Notes: a model not told the origin generated them from the sequence alone. Numbered from the stretch's first letter, positions 17,970-27,732 are shown. The stretch: DNA of 64,000 nt from Lentibacillus halodurans (GCF_900112045.1 NZ_FOJW01000005.1:124001-188000); one strand, 5' to 3'. A program made the numbers and translations.

Positions 17970-19080
17970 CTCGAATAAAATAACTAATGGTGCTTCTAAA
18001 AGGTATATAGAATTATTAAGACAGCTTTCTGATAAAGGACATCAGATTACATTTATAGCTGAATCTGATATGGGATTAAAAAATATTGATCACATAAAAA
18101 TTAGGACGCCGAAGGGGATTCTTCCAAAAAGGTTTGAATTGATAAAACAGGTATTATTTAATATCAAAAGAATAAAAACTGATACTAAAAATTCAGATTT
18201 TATTATGGTATTTGGTGAAACTAACATCTTAGCATCGATAATATTAAAAAAGCTTTTGAAAATACCCCTATATATTGGTATTAGATCAAATATTTATATT
18301 TCAAAAAAAATTAAAGTATATAAATCAGGGCTAGGCATTGGAAAAATTAAAAGTAAAAATAGTTTTTTATTAAAAGTATATATGAGCTTAGTTTTAAAAT
18401 ATGAACGATTCCTTTATAACAGAGCGAACGGAATAATTGTTCAAAATATGGATGATTATAATCATATATATGATTTAGTCAAACATGATAACATTAATAT
18501 TATACCAAACAATTTAAATGTGAGCTGGATTGATAACAGTTATGCTAATTCAAACGATAGTACTGAATTAAAAAAAATAATATTTGTAGGTAGTTTAAAC
18601 GAACGAAAAGGAATTCTATTTTTAGTTGAAGCTATTAATAAATTAATAATGGAAGGAAAAAAACTGGAATTGATTGTATTGGGAGATGGGCCACAACAAA
18701 AAGAGATTGAAACCTATATTGAAAAGCATAAATTAAAAAGCTTCGTAAAAATGTATGGCCATGTTAATGATCCAGCTTTTTATATAAGAAATTCTGATTT
18801 ACTCGTAGTACCATCAATTTTTGATTCCTTTCCTAACGTGATACTAGAATCTTTGAATATTGGTACTCCTGTTATAGGAAGTGATATAGGTGGGATAAAA
18901 GTACAACTTGAATATAAAGAATTATTATTTCGTCCAGCAAGTGAAGAATCAATATATAATAAGTTAAAGTGGTTATTAGATAAGGAGAATTATATTATAT
19001 GTAAAGGATTGTGTGAAGAAAGAAAAGAAATGTTTGTGTTTGATTGGGCCCAAGAATTTGAAAAGGTTTTTGACCTTTAA
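17947..19080 (+). CDS. Glycosyltransferase family 4 protein
   Basis: Third GT4-type transferase in the locus (377 residues). The N-terminal acceptor domain reads SNKITNGASKRYIELLRQL. The donor domain has IIPNNLNVSW, FVGSLNERKGILFLVEAI, VLGDGPQQKEIETYI and, near residue 300, SIFDSFPNVILESLNIGTPVIG with the E-x7-E pair. Its start lies inside the end of the third sulfotransferase gene. With the initiating transferase this makes four sugar-adding enzymes, so a repeat unit of about four sugars is likely. The gene is very AT-rich. Confidence 0.87.
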   Translation: MNIIAIFSSNKITNGASKRYIELLRQLSDKGHQITFIAESDMGLKNIDHIKIRTPKGILPKRFELIKQVLFNIKRIKTDTKNSDFIMVFGETNILASIILKKLLKIPLYIGIRSNIYISKKIKVYKSGLGIGKIKSKNSFLLKVYMSLVLKYERFLYNRANGIIVQNMDDYNHIYDLVKHDNINIIPNNLNVSWIDNSYANSNDSTELKKIIFVGSLNERKGILFLVEAINKLIMEGKKLELIVLGDGPQQKEIETYIEKHKLKSFVKMYGHVNDPAFYIRNSDLLVVPSIFDSFPNVILESLNIGTPVIGSDIGGIKVQLEYKELLFRPASEESIYNKLKWLLDKENYIICKGLCEERKEMFVFDWAQEFEKVFDL

Positions 19081-19317
19081 TATAATTATCCGATATAAAT
19101 ATGTATCTTGAATGTACGTCTATATTACATAATCATAATAGTCAATTTTTGATCTGCTTTTTATACTATATATTGCGGTGGAGTTTATTATTAAGAATTT
19201 AGATATAATATACAAAGACAGAGGAAGTGAAGATATGATAAAGAATTATTTAACAATGCCATGACAATGTAAATCAAATATTGTAAATGTTATAAAAAAT
19301 CTGAGGTGTAATTAGTT

Positions 19318-20571
19318 GTGCATATTTTGTTTGTTATTATAGCAGTCTGTGGATTATTATACATGTTACTTGCTAAACGATCTTTTGATTTTTTTTCAGT
19401 AGCCTATATAAGTGCATGTATATATTTTTTACCTGGATTTTTCGATTATACTTTAACACCTAGAACTTATAATACAAGTTTAAGGTACCAAGTTGATATA
19501 CATAATGAAGTATACTTAATTATGATAATCTTACTTTCAACTATATGGATTGGTGCATTTTTTTTTGATAGAAGTTTAAGGAATAAAGCCAGAAATAGGA
19601 TTTATAAAATTGAAGGAAGCCAATATTCTGCAGTTATAGCTACAGTTATTGCTGTATTGGGTTTTTTTCTTACGCTGTCAACAACAGGTGGTGCACTATT
19701 TTCGCCAGACAAACATGCAATGATGGAAGAGATTAATAGATTTTATAAAGTGTGGTATGTTGGCGCATCTGTAGGATCAGTCTTATCATTCACACAAAAA
19801 AAGTGGAAGCTTTTTGTGATATGTATTTTCTTGATTGGTTTTGACGTATTTATCGGACAAAGAGAATCTTTAGCAACAGTTATGATTAGTATAATTACTA
19901 TTACTTTATTTAGTAAAGGTAAAGTTAGATTATTATTAAAACATTGGAAAGTCAGTTTAATTGGTTTGTTTTGTGGAACTTTTGTGTTTGTATATAAATA
20001 TTTGTATAAAGCAATAAAACGTTTTGATTTGGAATATGTGATGGATAGTTTGACAAGTTGGGATTTTTATGTGAGAACAATATCAGAATCTGAGCCTTTT
20101 ACAACACAACATATTTTGAATGAAGTAGTAAGACAAGATTTCACAGTTGAGATGAGTCATCTGGCTGATGTAATATACCAATTTATCATTTTTAGCTCAC
20201 AATTAGGTGCTGAAACAACAACCTTTAATGATTTATTTCAGCCAGCTTTATTTCCAGATGCTCGTGCCGGTATGGCTCATAACTTTTGGGCACAAATGTG
20301 GAGTAGTGGCGGATGGTTACTACTAATTACTTCATTATTAATTTTTATTCTAATTATATCTATTGGGTCGTATTTTATTTATATTGCTGATCCAACATTA
20401 AAAGCTGGCCTCACTCTTTTCATGGCTTATTTATCATTTTATATCCATAGAACAGATTTAATGTGGTTTACTACAGTATCAAAGCGTGTTATTTTGCTTT
20501 TTTTATTCTGTCTCTTAGTGTCTATTGTTTTTTATGAGTTGGTTGTTAAATCCAAAAAACCAAATATTTAG
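19318..20571 (+). CDS. Wzy-type oligosaccharide repeat-unit polymerase
   Basis: Polytopic membrane protein of 417 residues with about ten hydrophobic segments, including one at the N-terminus (HILFVIIAVCGLLYMLLA) and two at the C-terminus. A long extracellular loop between about 250 and 325 contains the region around ETTTFNDLFQPALF. Sequence similarity among polymerases is low. The call rests on topology, size, position next to the flippase gene, and the presence of exactly one such protein in a Wzx/Wzy-type locus. GTG start with TGAGGTG ahead. The 237 bases upstream hold no gene beyond a nine-codon frame. Confidence 0.78.
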   Translation: MHILFVIIAVCGLLYMLLAKRSFDFFSVAYISACIYFLPGFFDYTLTPRTYNTSLRYQVDIHNEVYLIMIILLSTIWIGAFFFDRSLRNKARNRIYKIEGSQYSAVIATVIAVLGFFLTLSTTGGALFSPDKHAMMEEINRFYKVWYVGASVGSVLSFTQKKWKLFVICIFLIGFDVFIGQRESLATVMISIITITLFSKGKVRLLLKHWKVSLIGLFCGTFVFVYKYLYKAIKRFDLEYVMDSLTSWDFYVRTISESEPFTTQHILNEVVRQDFTVEMSHLADVIYQFIIFSSQLGAETTTFNDLFQPALFPDARAGMAHNFWAQMWSSGGWLLLITSLLIFILIISIGSYFIYIADPTLKAGLTLFMAYLSFYIHRTDLMWFTTVSKRVILLFLFCLLVSIVFYELVVKSKKPNI

Positions 20572-20722
20572 TTTGATATCTAAGTTAGACCCCTGAAATT
20601 AAAATAAACATAATTCTGAAAACTAATCGAAATATTGTTTTATATAACTGAAATGGATGATAGAAAATTATAATAAGTGTAAGCAATAATACTTAAGATT
20701 AATGTGAAGGGCAGTAATTGTT

Positions 20723-22198
20723 GTGAATAGTAAAAGTTTTTTGAAAATAAGTGTCCAAGGTTTTAATTGGATGTTTTTGGGTAAGATAATACAATTTATT
20801 ATGCAATTTATTGTTACTGTTGTATTAGCTAGACTTCTAACACCTACTGATTTTGGAATAATAGGGGCTGCAATAATTGTAATTACACTCGTTGAAGTTT
20901 TATCAATGGCAGGGGTAGGTCCAGCGATAGTTCAGAGAAGTCAGATTAAAACTGAACATCTCGGAACAGGCTTTACCATTGCTGTATTATTCAATTTTGT
21001 ATTTTCAATAATTATATACTTTTGTTCGCCAATAATTGCTTCTTTCTTTAATATGGTTGATTTGAACCAAGTAATGAAAGTTATTTCAGTAATTTTCATA
21101 ATTAGAGGTTTTGGTGTAGTTGCAGAATTTTTATTACAAAGAAATCTCAACTTTAAGACCTTAGCTCTAATAAATATGGGATCTTATTTTACATATAGTT
21201 TTATTGGTATTATTCTTGCAAGTTTTGGTTTTGGTGTTTGGTCATTGGTTTTTGCACAATTGTCGCAAAAACTTACCAGTACTGTCTTATTTATTTTTTG
21301 TCAACCACATAATAAACATTTCAAGATATATATAAAGGAAGCTAAGGAACTATTGTACTTTGGTGGAGGGATGATATTAGCAAAGGGGTTTAATCAACTG
21401 GCTTTACAAGGTGATAATTTGGTGATTGGTAGAACTTTAGGTTCAGAAGCATTAGGATTTTATTCAAGAGCTTACCAACTGATGGTAATGCCTGCAAATT
21501 TATTTGGTCAAGTAATGGATAAAGTATTATTCCCTGTGATGTCTAAATTTCAGGATGATAACGAAAGGTTAACAAAGTGGTTTTTGTCTGCATTATCATT
21601 ATTAACTGTGTTCATCTCTCCTATAATGATACTATTTTTGATCTATACGGAAAACATTGTTGTAACTTTATTAGGAGTTCAATGGCTAGAAATTATTTTA
21701 CCATTGAAAATTCTTTCTATAGGCTTATTATTTCGTATAAGTTACAAAATTAGTGACTCATTAGTAAGAGCTAAAGGAGCAGTTTATAAAAGGGCTAATA
21801 TTCAGTTTGTTTATGCCTTTTTAGTTATTTTTGGAGCATACTTAGGTCATTTTTGGGGAGTAACTGGAGTCGCTGTTACTGTAACTATCGCATTAAGTAT
21901 TAATTATTTTCTAATGACATATCTAGCTATGAAATTGCTGAATTCTAAATGGTTTTGGCTTCTCAAGCAATATTATAAACCGTTTATATTATTTATAGTT
22001 GTACTATGTTTATTCAAATTCATAAAAGAGAGCAATGTTTTGTTAACTAATAATACATCTTTAGAATTAGTCATAGCAGGAATAATAATATTTTTATTTT
22101 ATTTATTGTTAGTTGCATTTACTCCTCAGTTATTATTAGACAGTAATTCAACAAAATTATTAAATAGAATTAAATATAAGACAAGTGTTTTTAAATAA
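20723..22198 (+). CDS. Wzx-type repeat-unit flippase (MOP superfamily)
   Basis: Moves the undecaprenyl-linked repeat unit across the membrane. The 491 residues carry the N-terminal signature GFNWMFLGKIIQFIMQFIVTV with LARLLTPTDFGIIGAA and a mid-protein GDNLVIGRTLGSEALGFYSRAYQL, both typical of the WzxC/TuaB branch. There are about 12-14 hydrophobic segments. GTG start. Sulfation appears to precede export, so this flippase may need to accept sulfated lipid-linked intermediates. That is inference from the cytosolic location of the sulfotransferases. Confidence 0.9.
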   Translation: MNSKSFLKISVQGFNWMFLGKIIQFIMQFIVTVVLARLLTPTDFGIIGAAIIVITLVEVLSMAGVGPAIVQRSQIKTEHLGTGFTIAVLFNFVFSIIIYFCSPIIASFFNMVDLNQVMKVISVIFIIRGFGVVAEFLLQRNLNFKTLALINMGSYFTYSFIGIILASFGFGVWSLVFAQLSQKLTSTVLFIFCQPHNKHFKIYIKEAKELLYFGGGMILAKGFNQLALQGDNLVIGRTLGSEALGFYSRAYQLMVMPANLFGQVMDKVLFPVMSKFQDDNERLTKWFLSALSLLTVFISPIMILFLIYTENIVVTLLGVQWLEIILPLKILSIGLLFRISYKISDSLVRAKGAVYKRANIQFVYAFLVIFGAYLGHFWGVTGVAVTVTIALSINYFLMTYLAMKLLNSKWFWLLKQYYKPFILFIVVLCLFKFIKESNVLLTNNTSLELVIAGIIIFLFYLLLVAFTPQLLLDSNSTKLLNRIKYKTSVFK

Positions 22199-22249
22199 AG
22201 ATAGATAACCATAAATTTTTAATATTAACTTTATAAGGAGCATGTTAAT

Positions 22250-23182
22250 ATGCAACAGCAGGTATTTATAGGTGGTTGTGATAGAAGTGGCACAACATTT
22301 TCAGGGTCATTATTAGGCGGACATTCAAGTTGCTTGTGCACTCCTGAGTCTCAATTTAAAACTGATGTTCTCAGAAGAGGCTTAGAAGATGGAGATAAAC
22401 AACTAGAGTATATTATTAAACACTGGAGATTCAAAATTTGGGGGGTAAAACTCAAAAATAGTCAAGCGCTTAATTATGATGAGGTTATAAATGATATTGT
22501 AAGTGAGTATGCAAGTTTAGTTGATAAGAAGAATTTCAATATATGGGTCGATCACACGCCGAATAACATACAGAACTTATGTCTGTTGAACCAAAAATTC
22601 CCAAATTCTAAATTTATTCATATTATTCGGGATGGAAGGGCTGTTGCAGCCTCTGTAATTCCTTTAGATTGGGGACCAAATACAATTGAAGAAGCGGCTC
22701 ATTTTTGGAATGAAAAAGTCTCATTTGGTTTAGCTGCTGAAAAATTTTTTGGGTCTGACAAGCTTTTAACAGTTCACTATGAAAATATAGTGGCAAATCC
22801 TGAAAAAGTGTTAAAGAAAATATGTAATTTTTTGAATATAGATTTTCAATACAATATGCTGTCCGGAAATGGGTTTAAATTACCTTCTTACACTAATACT
22901 CAACACAGATTAATAGGAAGTAAGCCTTCTACAAAACGGATTAACTCATGGGAGCAAAATCTTTCGAAAGATGAAATTGCAATGTTTGAAAATATATCAA
23001 AAGACCTTTTATCCTACTTGGGTTATAGACAAAAAAAATATTATTACATACCTTCAAGAAAAGATCGGTTATTCTCATACTGTAAAAAAGTTTCAAGATC
23101 TTTTCTTAATCGATATAGAAGAAAGAAAAGAATTAATAATTCTTTAAAGGGAGCTGAATCACATAGTGAAAACAATAACTAA
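22250..23182 (+). CDS. PAPS-dependent sulfotransferase 4 (Sulfotransfer_3-like)
   Basis: Fourth sulfotransferase. PAPS loop GGCDRSGTTFSGSLLGGHS at the N-terminus, WVDHTPNNIQNLCLL in the middle, and 3'-phosphate site IIRDGRAVAASV near residue 127. The stretch LTVHYENIVANPEKVLKKI is the common helix that follows. It belongs to the Sulfotransfer_3 type, distinct from the other three. 310 residues; the last 50 are strongly basic (Lys/Arg), perhaps for membrane or polymer contact. ATG with AAGGAG ahead. It sits after the flippase gene, at the right edge of the AT-rich core. Confidence 0.85.
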   Translation: MQQQVFIGGCDRSGTTFSGSLLGGHSSCLCTPESQFKTDVLRRGLEDGDKQLEYIIKHWRFKIWGVKLKNSQALNYDEVINDIVSEYASLVDKKNFNIWVDHTPNNIQNLCLLNQKFPNSKFIHIIRDGRAVAASVIPLDWGPNTIEEAAHFWNEKVSFGLAAEKFFGSDKLLTVHYENIVANPEKVLKKICNFLNIDFQYNMLSGNGFKLPSYTNTQHRLIGSKPSTKRINSWEQNLSKDEIAMFENISKDLLSYLGYRQKKYYYIPSRKDRLFSYCKKVSRSFLNRYRRKKRINNSLKGAESHSENNN

Positions 23183-23677
23183 GGAGAACTTTTATCTGAA
23201 AATTGAGGAACATAAAAAGTAGTAAAAATGGATCTAAGGTTAGATGGTGAGAATAATGTACAATGTTTATTATGCAAGTGTCCAAATAATATATATCTTA
23301 GTCGACCAGTAAGAGAACTTTAGGAAGTAAATATCCTGTTGGGAGGAAAAAATGCTTAATAAAATTTTTTACAACTATCTATTCTTTATTAGCATAGCTA
23401 TTCTTGAAGTTCTTTACATTAATTCCATTTATATTGTGGTTTTAACAATTCCGCAATTACATATTTATAATTCGATATCCAAAAATCAATTAAAAATTAT
23501 ATAGTTTTATTGTGATTGAATAATTACATTTTTTTAAAATAATAGCTTTTATGATAATCCGATCTAGTTATTTTGTGGATCGTTAGGATATCTATCGTAA
23601 CTTACTTAAAGGTTGGTTATACTTGCGTAAGTTATTAAAATAAGTTAAATCTAAAATAAATTAGAGGAGAAAGTTGC
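23183..23677 (+). other. AT-rich gap between the sulfotransferase and epimerase genes
   Basis: About 495 bases of AT-rich DNA. Apart from the small frame at 23352-23504 I see no gene, tRNA or clear promoter. The stretch marks the right boundary of the AT-rich core. Downstream genes have a more ordinary base composition, so it is a plausible recombination joint. Confidence 0.5.
23352..23504 (+). CDS. Possible 50-residue hydrophobic small protein
   Basis: ATG at 23352 is preceded by GGGAGG with five bases between, the best ribosome site in this gap. The frame runs 50 codons to TAG. The product starts MLNKIFYNYLFF and has a hydrophobic stretch of about 30 residues that could be one or two membrane segments. 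It ends with a polar, Lys-containing tail. No family is recognised. It may be a small membrane protein, or the remnant of a larger transmembrane gene cut off at the end of the cassette. Confidence 0.35.
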   Translation: MLNKIFYNYLFFISIAILEVLYINSIYIVVLTIPQLHIYNSISKNQLKII

Positions 23678-24709
23678 ATGAGCAAAAATATATTAAACAC
23701 AAATAACAACCTCCTTGTTACTGGCACTGCCGGTTTCATAGGCTACTACCTATCCAAAAAACTACTAGACCAAGGCTACACAGTAATCGGGATGGACAAT
23801 CTCAATGATTATTATGACGTCTATCTGAAACAAACACGCCTGGATCAGCTGCAGTTATATGATTCATTCACCTTTATAAAAGGCGATATCTCAGACAAAA
23901 TGATTGTCAATGAGCTGTTTGCTGAGTATAAGCCGGATATTGTTGTGAATATGGCCGCACAGGCCGGTGTCCGATATTCAATTGATAACCCGGATGTCTA
24001 TATCCAAAGCAATCTTATTGGTTTCTACAATATCCTGGAAGCGTGCCGCCACTATCCAGTTGAACATTTAATCTATGCGTCGTCCAGTTCGGTGTATGGC
24101 GCGAACAAGAAAGTGCCTTTTGAGGAGAAGGATTTTGTCGATAATCCCGTATCCCTGTATGCATCAACCAAGAAGTCGAATGAACTGATGGCGCATACCT
24201 ACAGTCATTTGTACAACATTCCGGCAACCGGCCTGCGTTTCTTTACCGTTTATGGGCCAATGGGACGTCCGGATATGGCGTATTTTGGTTTCACGGATAA
24301 ATATTTCGCCGGCGAGCCGATCAAGATCTTCAATGACGGCGATTTTGAGAATGATTTGTATCGTGATTTCACCTACATAGATGACATTGCCATCGGTCTG
24401 GAACGACTTCTGAGAAATCCACCTGAGGCAGCAGACGGCGCACCGCATCGTATCTTTAACATTGGCAACAACAGGCCCGAGAAACTGATGAGCTTCATCG
24501 GAGCGCTGGAAAGAGCGTTAAGTAATGCATTGGGTCGTGGCGTGGAATTCAATAAAATCTATGAACCAATCAAACCTGGTGATGTCCCGGCAACCTATGC
24601 ATCAACCGATTTACTCTATCAGGCCGTCGGATTTAAACCGGAGACTTCCATTGAAGACGGACTCCAGAAATTCGCCGATTGGTATGTTGATTATTATCAA
24701 GTGAAATAA
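23678..24709 (+). CDS. UDP-glucuronate 4-epimerase-like NAD-dependent epimerase
   Basis: Extended SDR interconverting UDP-glucuronate and UDP-galacturonate. The Rossmann motif is TGTAGFIGYYLSKKL, followed by GMDNLNDYYDVYLKQ, a block characteristic of the UDP-GlcA 4-epimerase/CapI family. NMAAQAGVRYSIDNPD, YASSSSVYG and the catalytic YASTKKSNE (Tyr and Lys near 150) follow. RFFTVYGPMGRPDMAYFGF and the C-terminal PGDVPATYASTD also fit. 343 residues. It has its own strong ribosome site. The paired ugd lies 96 bases downstream, so the locus can supply both GlcA and GalA. Confidence 0.88.
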   Translation: MSKNILNTNNNLLVTGTAGFIGYYLSKKLLDQGYTVIGMDNLNDYYDVYLKQTRLDQLQLYDSFTFIKGDISDKMIVNELFAEYKPDIVVNMAAQAGVRYSIDNPDVYIQSNLIGFYNILEACRHYPVEHLIYASSSSVYGANKKVPFEEKDFVDNPVSLYASTKKSNELMAHTYSHLYNIPATGLRFFTVYGPMGRPDMAYFGFTDKYFAGEPIKIFNDGDFENDLYRDFTYIDDIAIGLERLLRNPPEAADGAPHRIFNIGNNRPEKLMSFIGALERALSNALGRGVEFNKIYEPIKPGDVPATYASTDLLYQAVGFKPETSIEDGLQKFADWYVDYYQVK

Positions 24710-24805
24710 CCGATTTTTGGACAATAGTGTTAAAAATGTAAATTAGTTTCTTATCTACAGAGTTGCTTGTTTATGGAATTAAAAGCTTGTAAAGGAGGAT
24801 TTTGA

Positions 24806-26182
24806 ATGTACAAAATTGCAGTAGCTGGAACAGGATATGTCGGCTTGGTTGCTGGTGTTACATTTGCTGAAGTGGGGCATCATGTTACGTGTGTTGATAT
24901 AGACGAAGAAAAAGTAAAGCTGATGAAGTCCGGTGTATCACCAATCTATGAAGTGGGATTGGACGAGTTGATGCAGAAAAATTATGCTGCGGGAAGATTA
25001 GATTATACTACCGATTACGAATCAGCCTATAAAGATGCAGATGCCATTTTTCTTGGAGTAGGCACTCCCGAACAAGCTGATGGATCCGCCAATCTTTCCT
25101 ATATTGCCACCGTTGCAAGACAGGTTGCAGAAACGATTGAAAAGGACTGCTTAGTTGTCGTGAAGTCAACTGTACCAGTGGGCACAAATGATAAAGTACA
25201 GCAGTTTATTCAAGACTTTTTAATTCATGATGTGAAGGTTGAAGTAGCTTCCAACCCTGAATTCCTTTCACAAGGATCCGCAGTTCATGACACCATGCAT
25301 GCAGCAAGAATTATTATCGGTACCGAAAGTAAATGGGCAGAAGATCGTTTAATGGAAATCTATGAACCTTTCCAATTGCCTATTGTATCAGTTAATAGAC
25401 GATCAGCCGAAATGATTAAGTACGCATCAAATGACTTCCTGGCACTGAAAATTTCTTATATGAATGATATCGCCAATTTGTGCGAATTAGTTGGAGCAGA
25501 CGTGCAGGATGTCGCCCGAGGTATGAGTTTTGATGAACGCATTGGCAGTAAATTCCTGAACGCCGGTATCGGATTTGGTGGTTCATGTTTCCCTAAGGAT
25601 ACTAAAGCTCTGGATTACATTGCCCGGCAAAACGGATACGAACTAAAAACGATCAAAGCAGCTATTGATGTGAATAAAGATCAAAAAACAGCCCTATATA
25701 AAAAGGCAAGCAAACGGCTTATTACATTTAGCGGTCTGAAGGTGGCCGTATTAGGCCTGACATTCAAACCCGGAACAGATGATTTACGGGAAGCACCATC
25801 ACTTGATAATGTACCTCTATTACTGGAACAAGGTGCAGACATCTATGCTTACGATCCAGTAGGGGCAGAGCACTTTGCTAAATTCTATCCAGAAGGAAGA
25901 AACGGCAACGGAAGTATTACGTATGTATCTAATGTAGAACAGGCACTAAAAGATGGAAATGTTTGCTTCGTTTTTACTGAATGGGGTGAAGTGAAGGCTG
26001 TAACTCCTGAAATGTACAAAAACCTAATGCGAACACCATTAATATATGATGGAAGAAATATTTATAGTGTAGATGATATGAAAGAAGTAGGTGTGGAATA
26101 TTATTCGATCGGAAGGCAAGCTGTGAGCAGGTCACATGTTAATGAGTCGGAGATGATAAAATTGCAAACTAGTCGATACTAA
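24806..26182 (+). CDS. UDP-glucose 6-dehydrogenase
   Basis: Oxidises UDP-glucose twice to UDP-glucuronate with two NAD+. 458 residues, TuaD/Ugd type. The N-terminal NAD-binding motif is AGTGYVGLVAGVTFAEVGH. VVVKSTVPVGTN, SNPEFLSQGSAVHD and the catalytic Cys segment GIGFGGSCFPKDTKAL (Cys near residue 260) are all present. ATG with AAAGGAGG ahead. The substrate comes from GalU, encoded at 10234. The enzyme closes the polysaccharide locus. A broken relative of another subfamily lies at 30963. Confidence 0.95.
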   Translation: MYKIAVAGTGYVGLVAGVTFAEVGHHVTCVDIDEEKVKLMKSGVSPIYEVGLDELMQKNYAAGRLDYTTDYESAYKDADAIFLGVGTPEQADGSANLSYIATVARQVAETIEKDCLVVVKSTVPVGTNDKVQQFIQDFLIHDVKVEVASNPEFLSQGSAVHDTMHAARIIIGTESKWAEDRLMEIYEPFQLPIVSVNRRSAEMIKYASNDFLALKISYMNDIANLCELVGADVQDVARGMSFDERIGSKFLNAGIGFGGSCFPKDTKALDYIARQNGYELKTIKAAIDVNKDQKTALYKKASKRLITFSGLKVAVLGLTFKPGTDDLREAPSLDNVPLLLEQGADIYAYDPVGAEHFAKFYPEGRNGNGSITYVSNVEQALKDGNVCFVFTEWGEVKAVTPEMYKNLMRTPLIYDGRNIYSVDDMKEVGVEYYSIGRQAVSRSHVNESEMIKLQTSRY

Positions 26183-26449
26183 ATTCGTTACCAAAAATCT
26201 GTGGATTCTCAGATCTGTCTTAAGCACATTTTAAACTGAAAAACTTAGAGTCTCGTTTTTGTATGGTTTTATCCGAATTTTGCAATAATTGTTAAACGTT
26301 AGTACCCGAAGTAAGTCCATTTTGAAACTCCATTCACTTTTGGTTATTGTTTTTTAAAGGTGAAGTAATGATTAATATCGATATTACAAATCACACTACC
26401 AAATGTGCTGATAGGATTTTGACAATTATTTTTATTCTGATGAAAAGTG
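26183..26449 (+). other. Gap between the polysaccharide locus and the sulfate-activation operon
   Basis: No gene is seen. I looked for a SAM riboswitch or T-box because sulfur genes follow; I found none of their conserved cores. A TTGACA at 26419-26424 is too far from the -10 at 26473 to pair with it. Confidence 0.5.
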
Positions 26450-26478
26450 TTAGAAGAGGTCGAACCTTGTGATATAAT
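26450..26478 (+). promoter_or_regulatory. Promoter of the sulfate-activation operon
   Basis: TATAAT at 26473-26478 is preceded by TGA, giving an extended -10. A weak -35 (TTAGAA, 26450-26455) lies 17 bases upstream. Transcription would begin near 26485, leaving a leader of under 30 bases before the sat ATG, too short for a riboswitch. AGGAGG precedes the ATG at 26513. Confidence 0.7.
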
Positions 26479-26512
26479 AGGCTATCAGAATAGTATTTAG
26501 GAGGTTATAGGT

Positions 26513-27664
26513 ATGGTAAATCAACCACACGGCCGAAGATTAATCAGCCGAGAGTTAACTGGACAGGAACGTGAACAGGCCATCAGGAATGCCGAGAAGC
26601 TGCAATCATTAACGGTGAATTCCTGGGTGGTTTCTGATATAGAATTGATTGGTATTGGCGGTTTCAGTCCGCTGACAGGGTTTATGGGGCAGGCTGATTA
26701 TGACAGTGTTGTCACCAATACCCGGCTTGCTGACGGCACAATCTGGAGCATTCCGATTACACTGCCGGTAACCGAAGAACAGGCTAAAACCTTTAATATT
26801 GGTGAACAAATTGCCCTTAAAGGGGAAGATGGCATCATTTATGGAACAATCACATTAGAAGAAAAGTATACATATGACAAAGAGAAGGAAGCGCAAAATG
26901 TTTATGGCACGACAGAAGAGGCCCATCCCGGCGTGAAGAAAATTTATGAAAAAGGGAATGTCTATCTGGGTGGATCGATTGCGCTGCTCAATCGTCCGGA
27001 TCACAGTCAGTTTGAAGCGTATTACATGGATCCGGCTGAAACACGTCAAATGTTCGATGATCTGGGCTGGAATACAATTGTTGGCTTTCAGACCCGCAAC
27101 CCGGTCCATCGTGCGCATGAACATATCCAAAAGACGGCGCTGGAGGCGGTTGATGGTTTGCTGCTGAACCCGCTTGTCGGCCAAACGAAATCTGATGATA
27201 TTCCGGCGGATGTCCGAATGGAAAGCTATGAAACGATTCTAAAAAACTACTATGTGCATGATCGTGTCCGTCTGGTTATTTATCCGGCTGCGATGCGTTA
27301 TGCGGGACCGAAAGAAGCCATTCTGCATGCGATTGTCCGTAAAAACTATGGCTGCACACATTTCATTGTAGGGCGTGACCATGCCGGTGTTGGTGATTAC
27401 TATGGAACGTATGATGCACAGAAGCTGATTGCACAGTATGAAGAGGAATTGGGCATCCAAATTTTCAAATTTGAACATGCCTTCTACTGCACGGTTTGTG
27501 AAAATATGGCTTCCGCCAAAACATGTCCGCATGATCAAGAAAATCATGTGCACCTGAGCGGTACAAAGGTACGTGAACTGCTCCGCAATGGTGAGCGTCC
27601 GCCAAAAGAATTTTCACGTCCGGAAGTTGCTGATGTGCTCATCAAGGGAATGAAACAAAACTAA
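26513..27664 (+). CDS. sat: ATP sulfurylase (sulfate adenylyltransferase)
   Basis: Makes adenosine 5'-phosphosulfate (APS) from ATP and sulfate in the cytosol. 383 residues of the monofunctional Sat type, with an N-terminal PUA-like domain. Catalytic motifs: [11 protein letters not shown] (about residue 188), [12 protein letters not shown] (about 290) and a Cys-rich segment [16 protein letters not shown] near 330, as in Bacillus enzymes. It begins its own transcription unit straight after the polysaccharide locus. The same operon encodes a permease, APS kinase and PAP phosphatase but no APS or PAPS reductase. That points to sulfation rather than cysteine synthesis. Confidence 0.95.
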   Translation: MVNQPHGRRLISRELTGQEREQAIRNAEKLQSLTVNSWVVSDIELIGIGGFSPLTGFMGQADYDSVVTNTRLADGTIWSIPITLPVTEEQAKTFNIGEQIALKGEDGIIYGTITLEEKYTYDKEKEAQNVYGTTEEAHPGVKKIYEKGNVYLGGSIALLNRPDHSQFEAYYMDPAETRQMFDDLGWNTIVGFQTRNPVHRAHEHIQKTALEAVDGLLLNPLVGQTKSDDIPADVRMESYETILKNYYVHDRVRLVIYPAAMRYAGPKEAILHAIVRKNYGCTHFIVGRDHAGVGDYYGTYDAQKLIAQYEEELGIQIFKFEHAFYCTVCENMASAKTCPHDQENHVHLSGTKVRELLRNGERPPKEFSRPEVADVLIKGMKQN

Positions 27665-27672
27665 CAGAGGAT

Positions 27673-27705
27673 GTTCAAAAAGATCGATTTAACCGCTTTT
27701 TGAAC
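27673..27705 (+). terminator. Intra-operon hairpin between sat and the permease gene
   Basis: GTTCAAAAAG (27673-27682) and CTTTTTGAAC (27696-27705) form a perfect 10-base stem with a 13-base loop. There is no T-run after it. It may be an RNA processing or stability element that sets the ratio of Sat to the permease rather than a true terminator. Confidence 0.45.
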
Positions 27706-27732
27706 ACGCACTAAAAGGGGATCTGATATCCC

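Noticed and set aside
19081-19317. Nine-codon frame (ATG 19234) with a ribosome-site-like sequence ahead of the polymerase gene
   Set aside because: Too short and not followed by any attenuator-like structure; nothing supports it as a leader peptide.
26183-26512. SAM riboswitch or T-box leader ahead of sat
   Set aside because: The extended -10 at 26473 leaves a leader of under 30 bases, and I find no conserved SAM-I or T-box core upstream.
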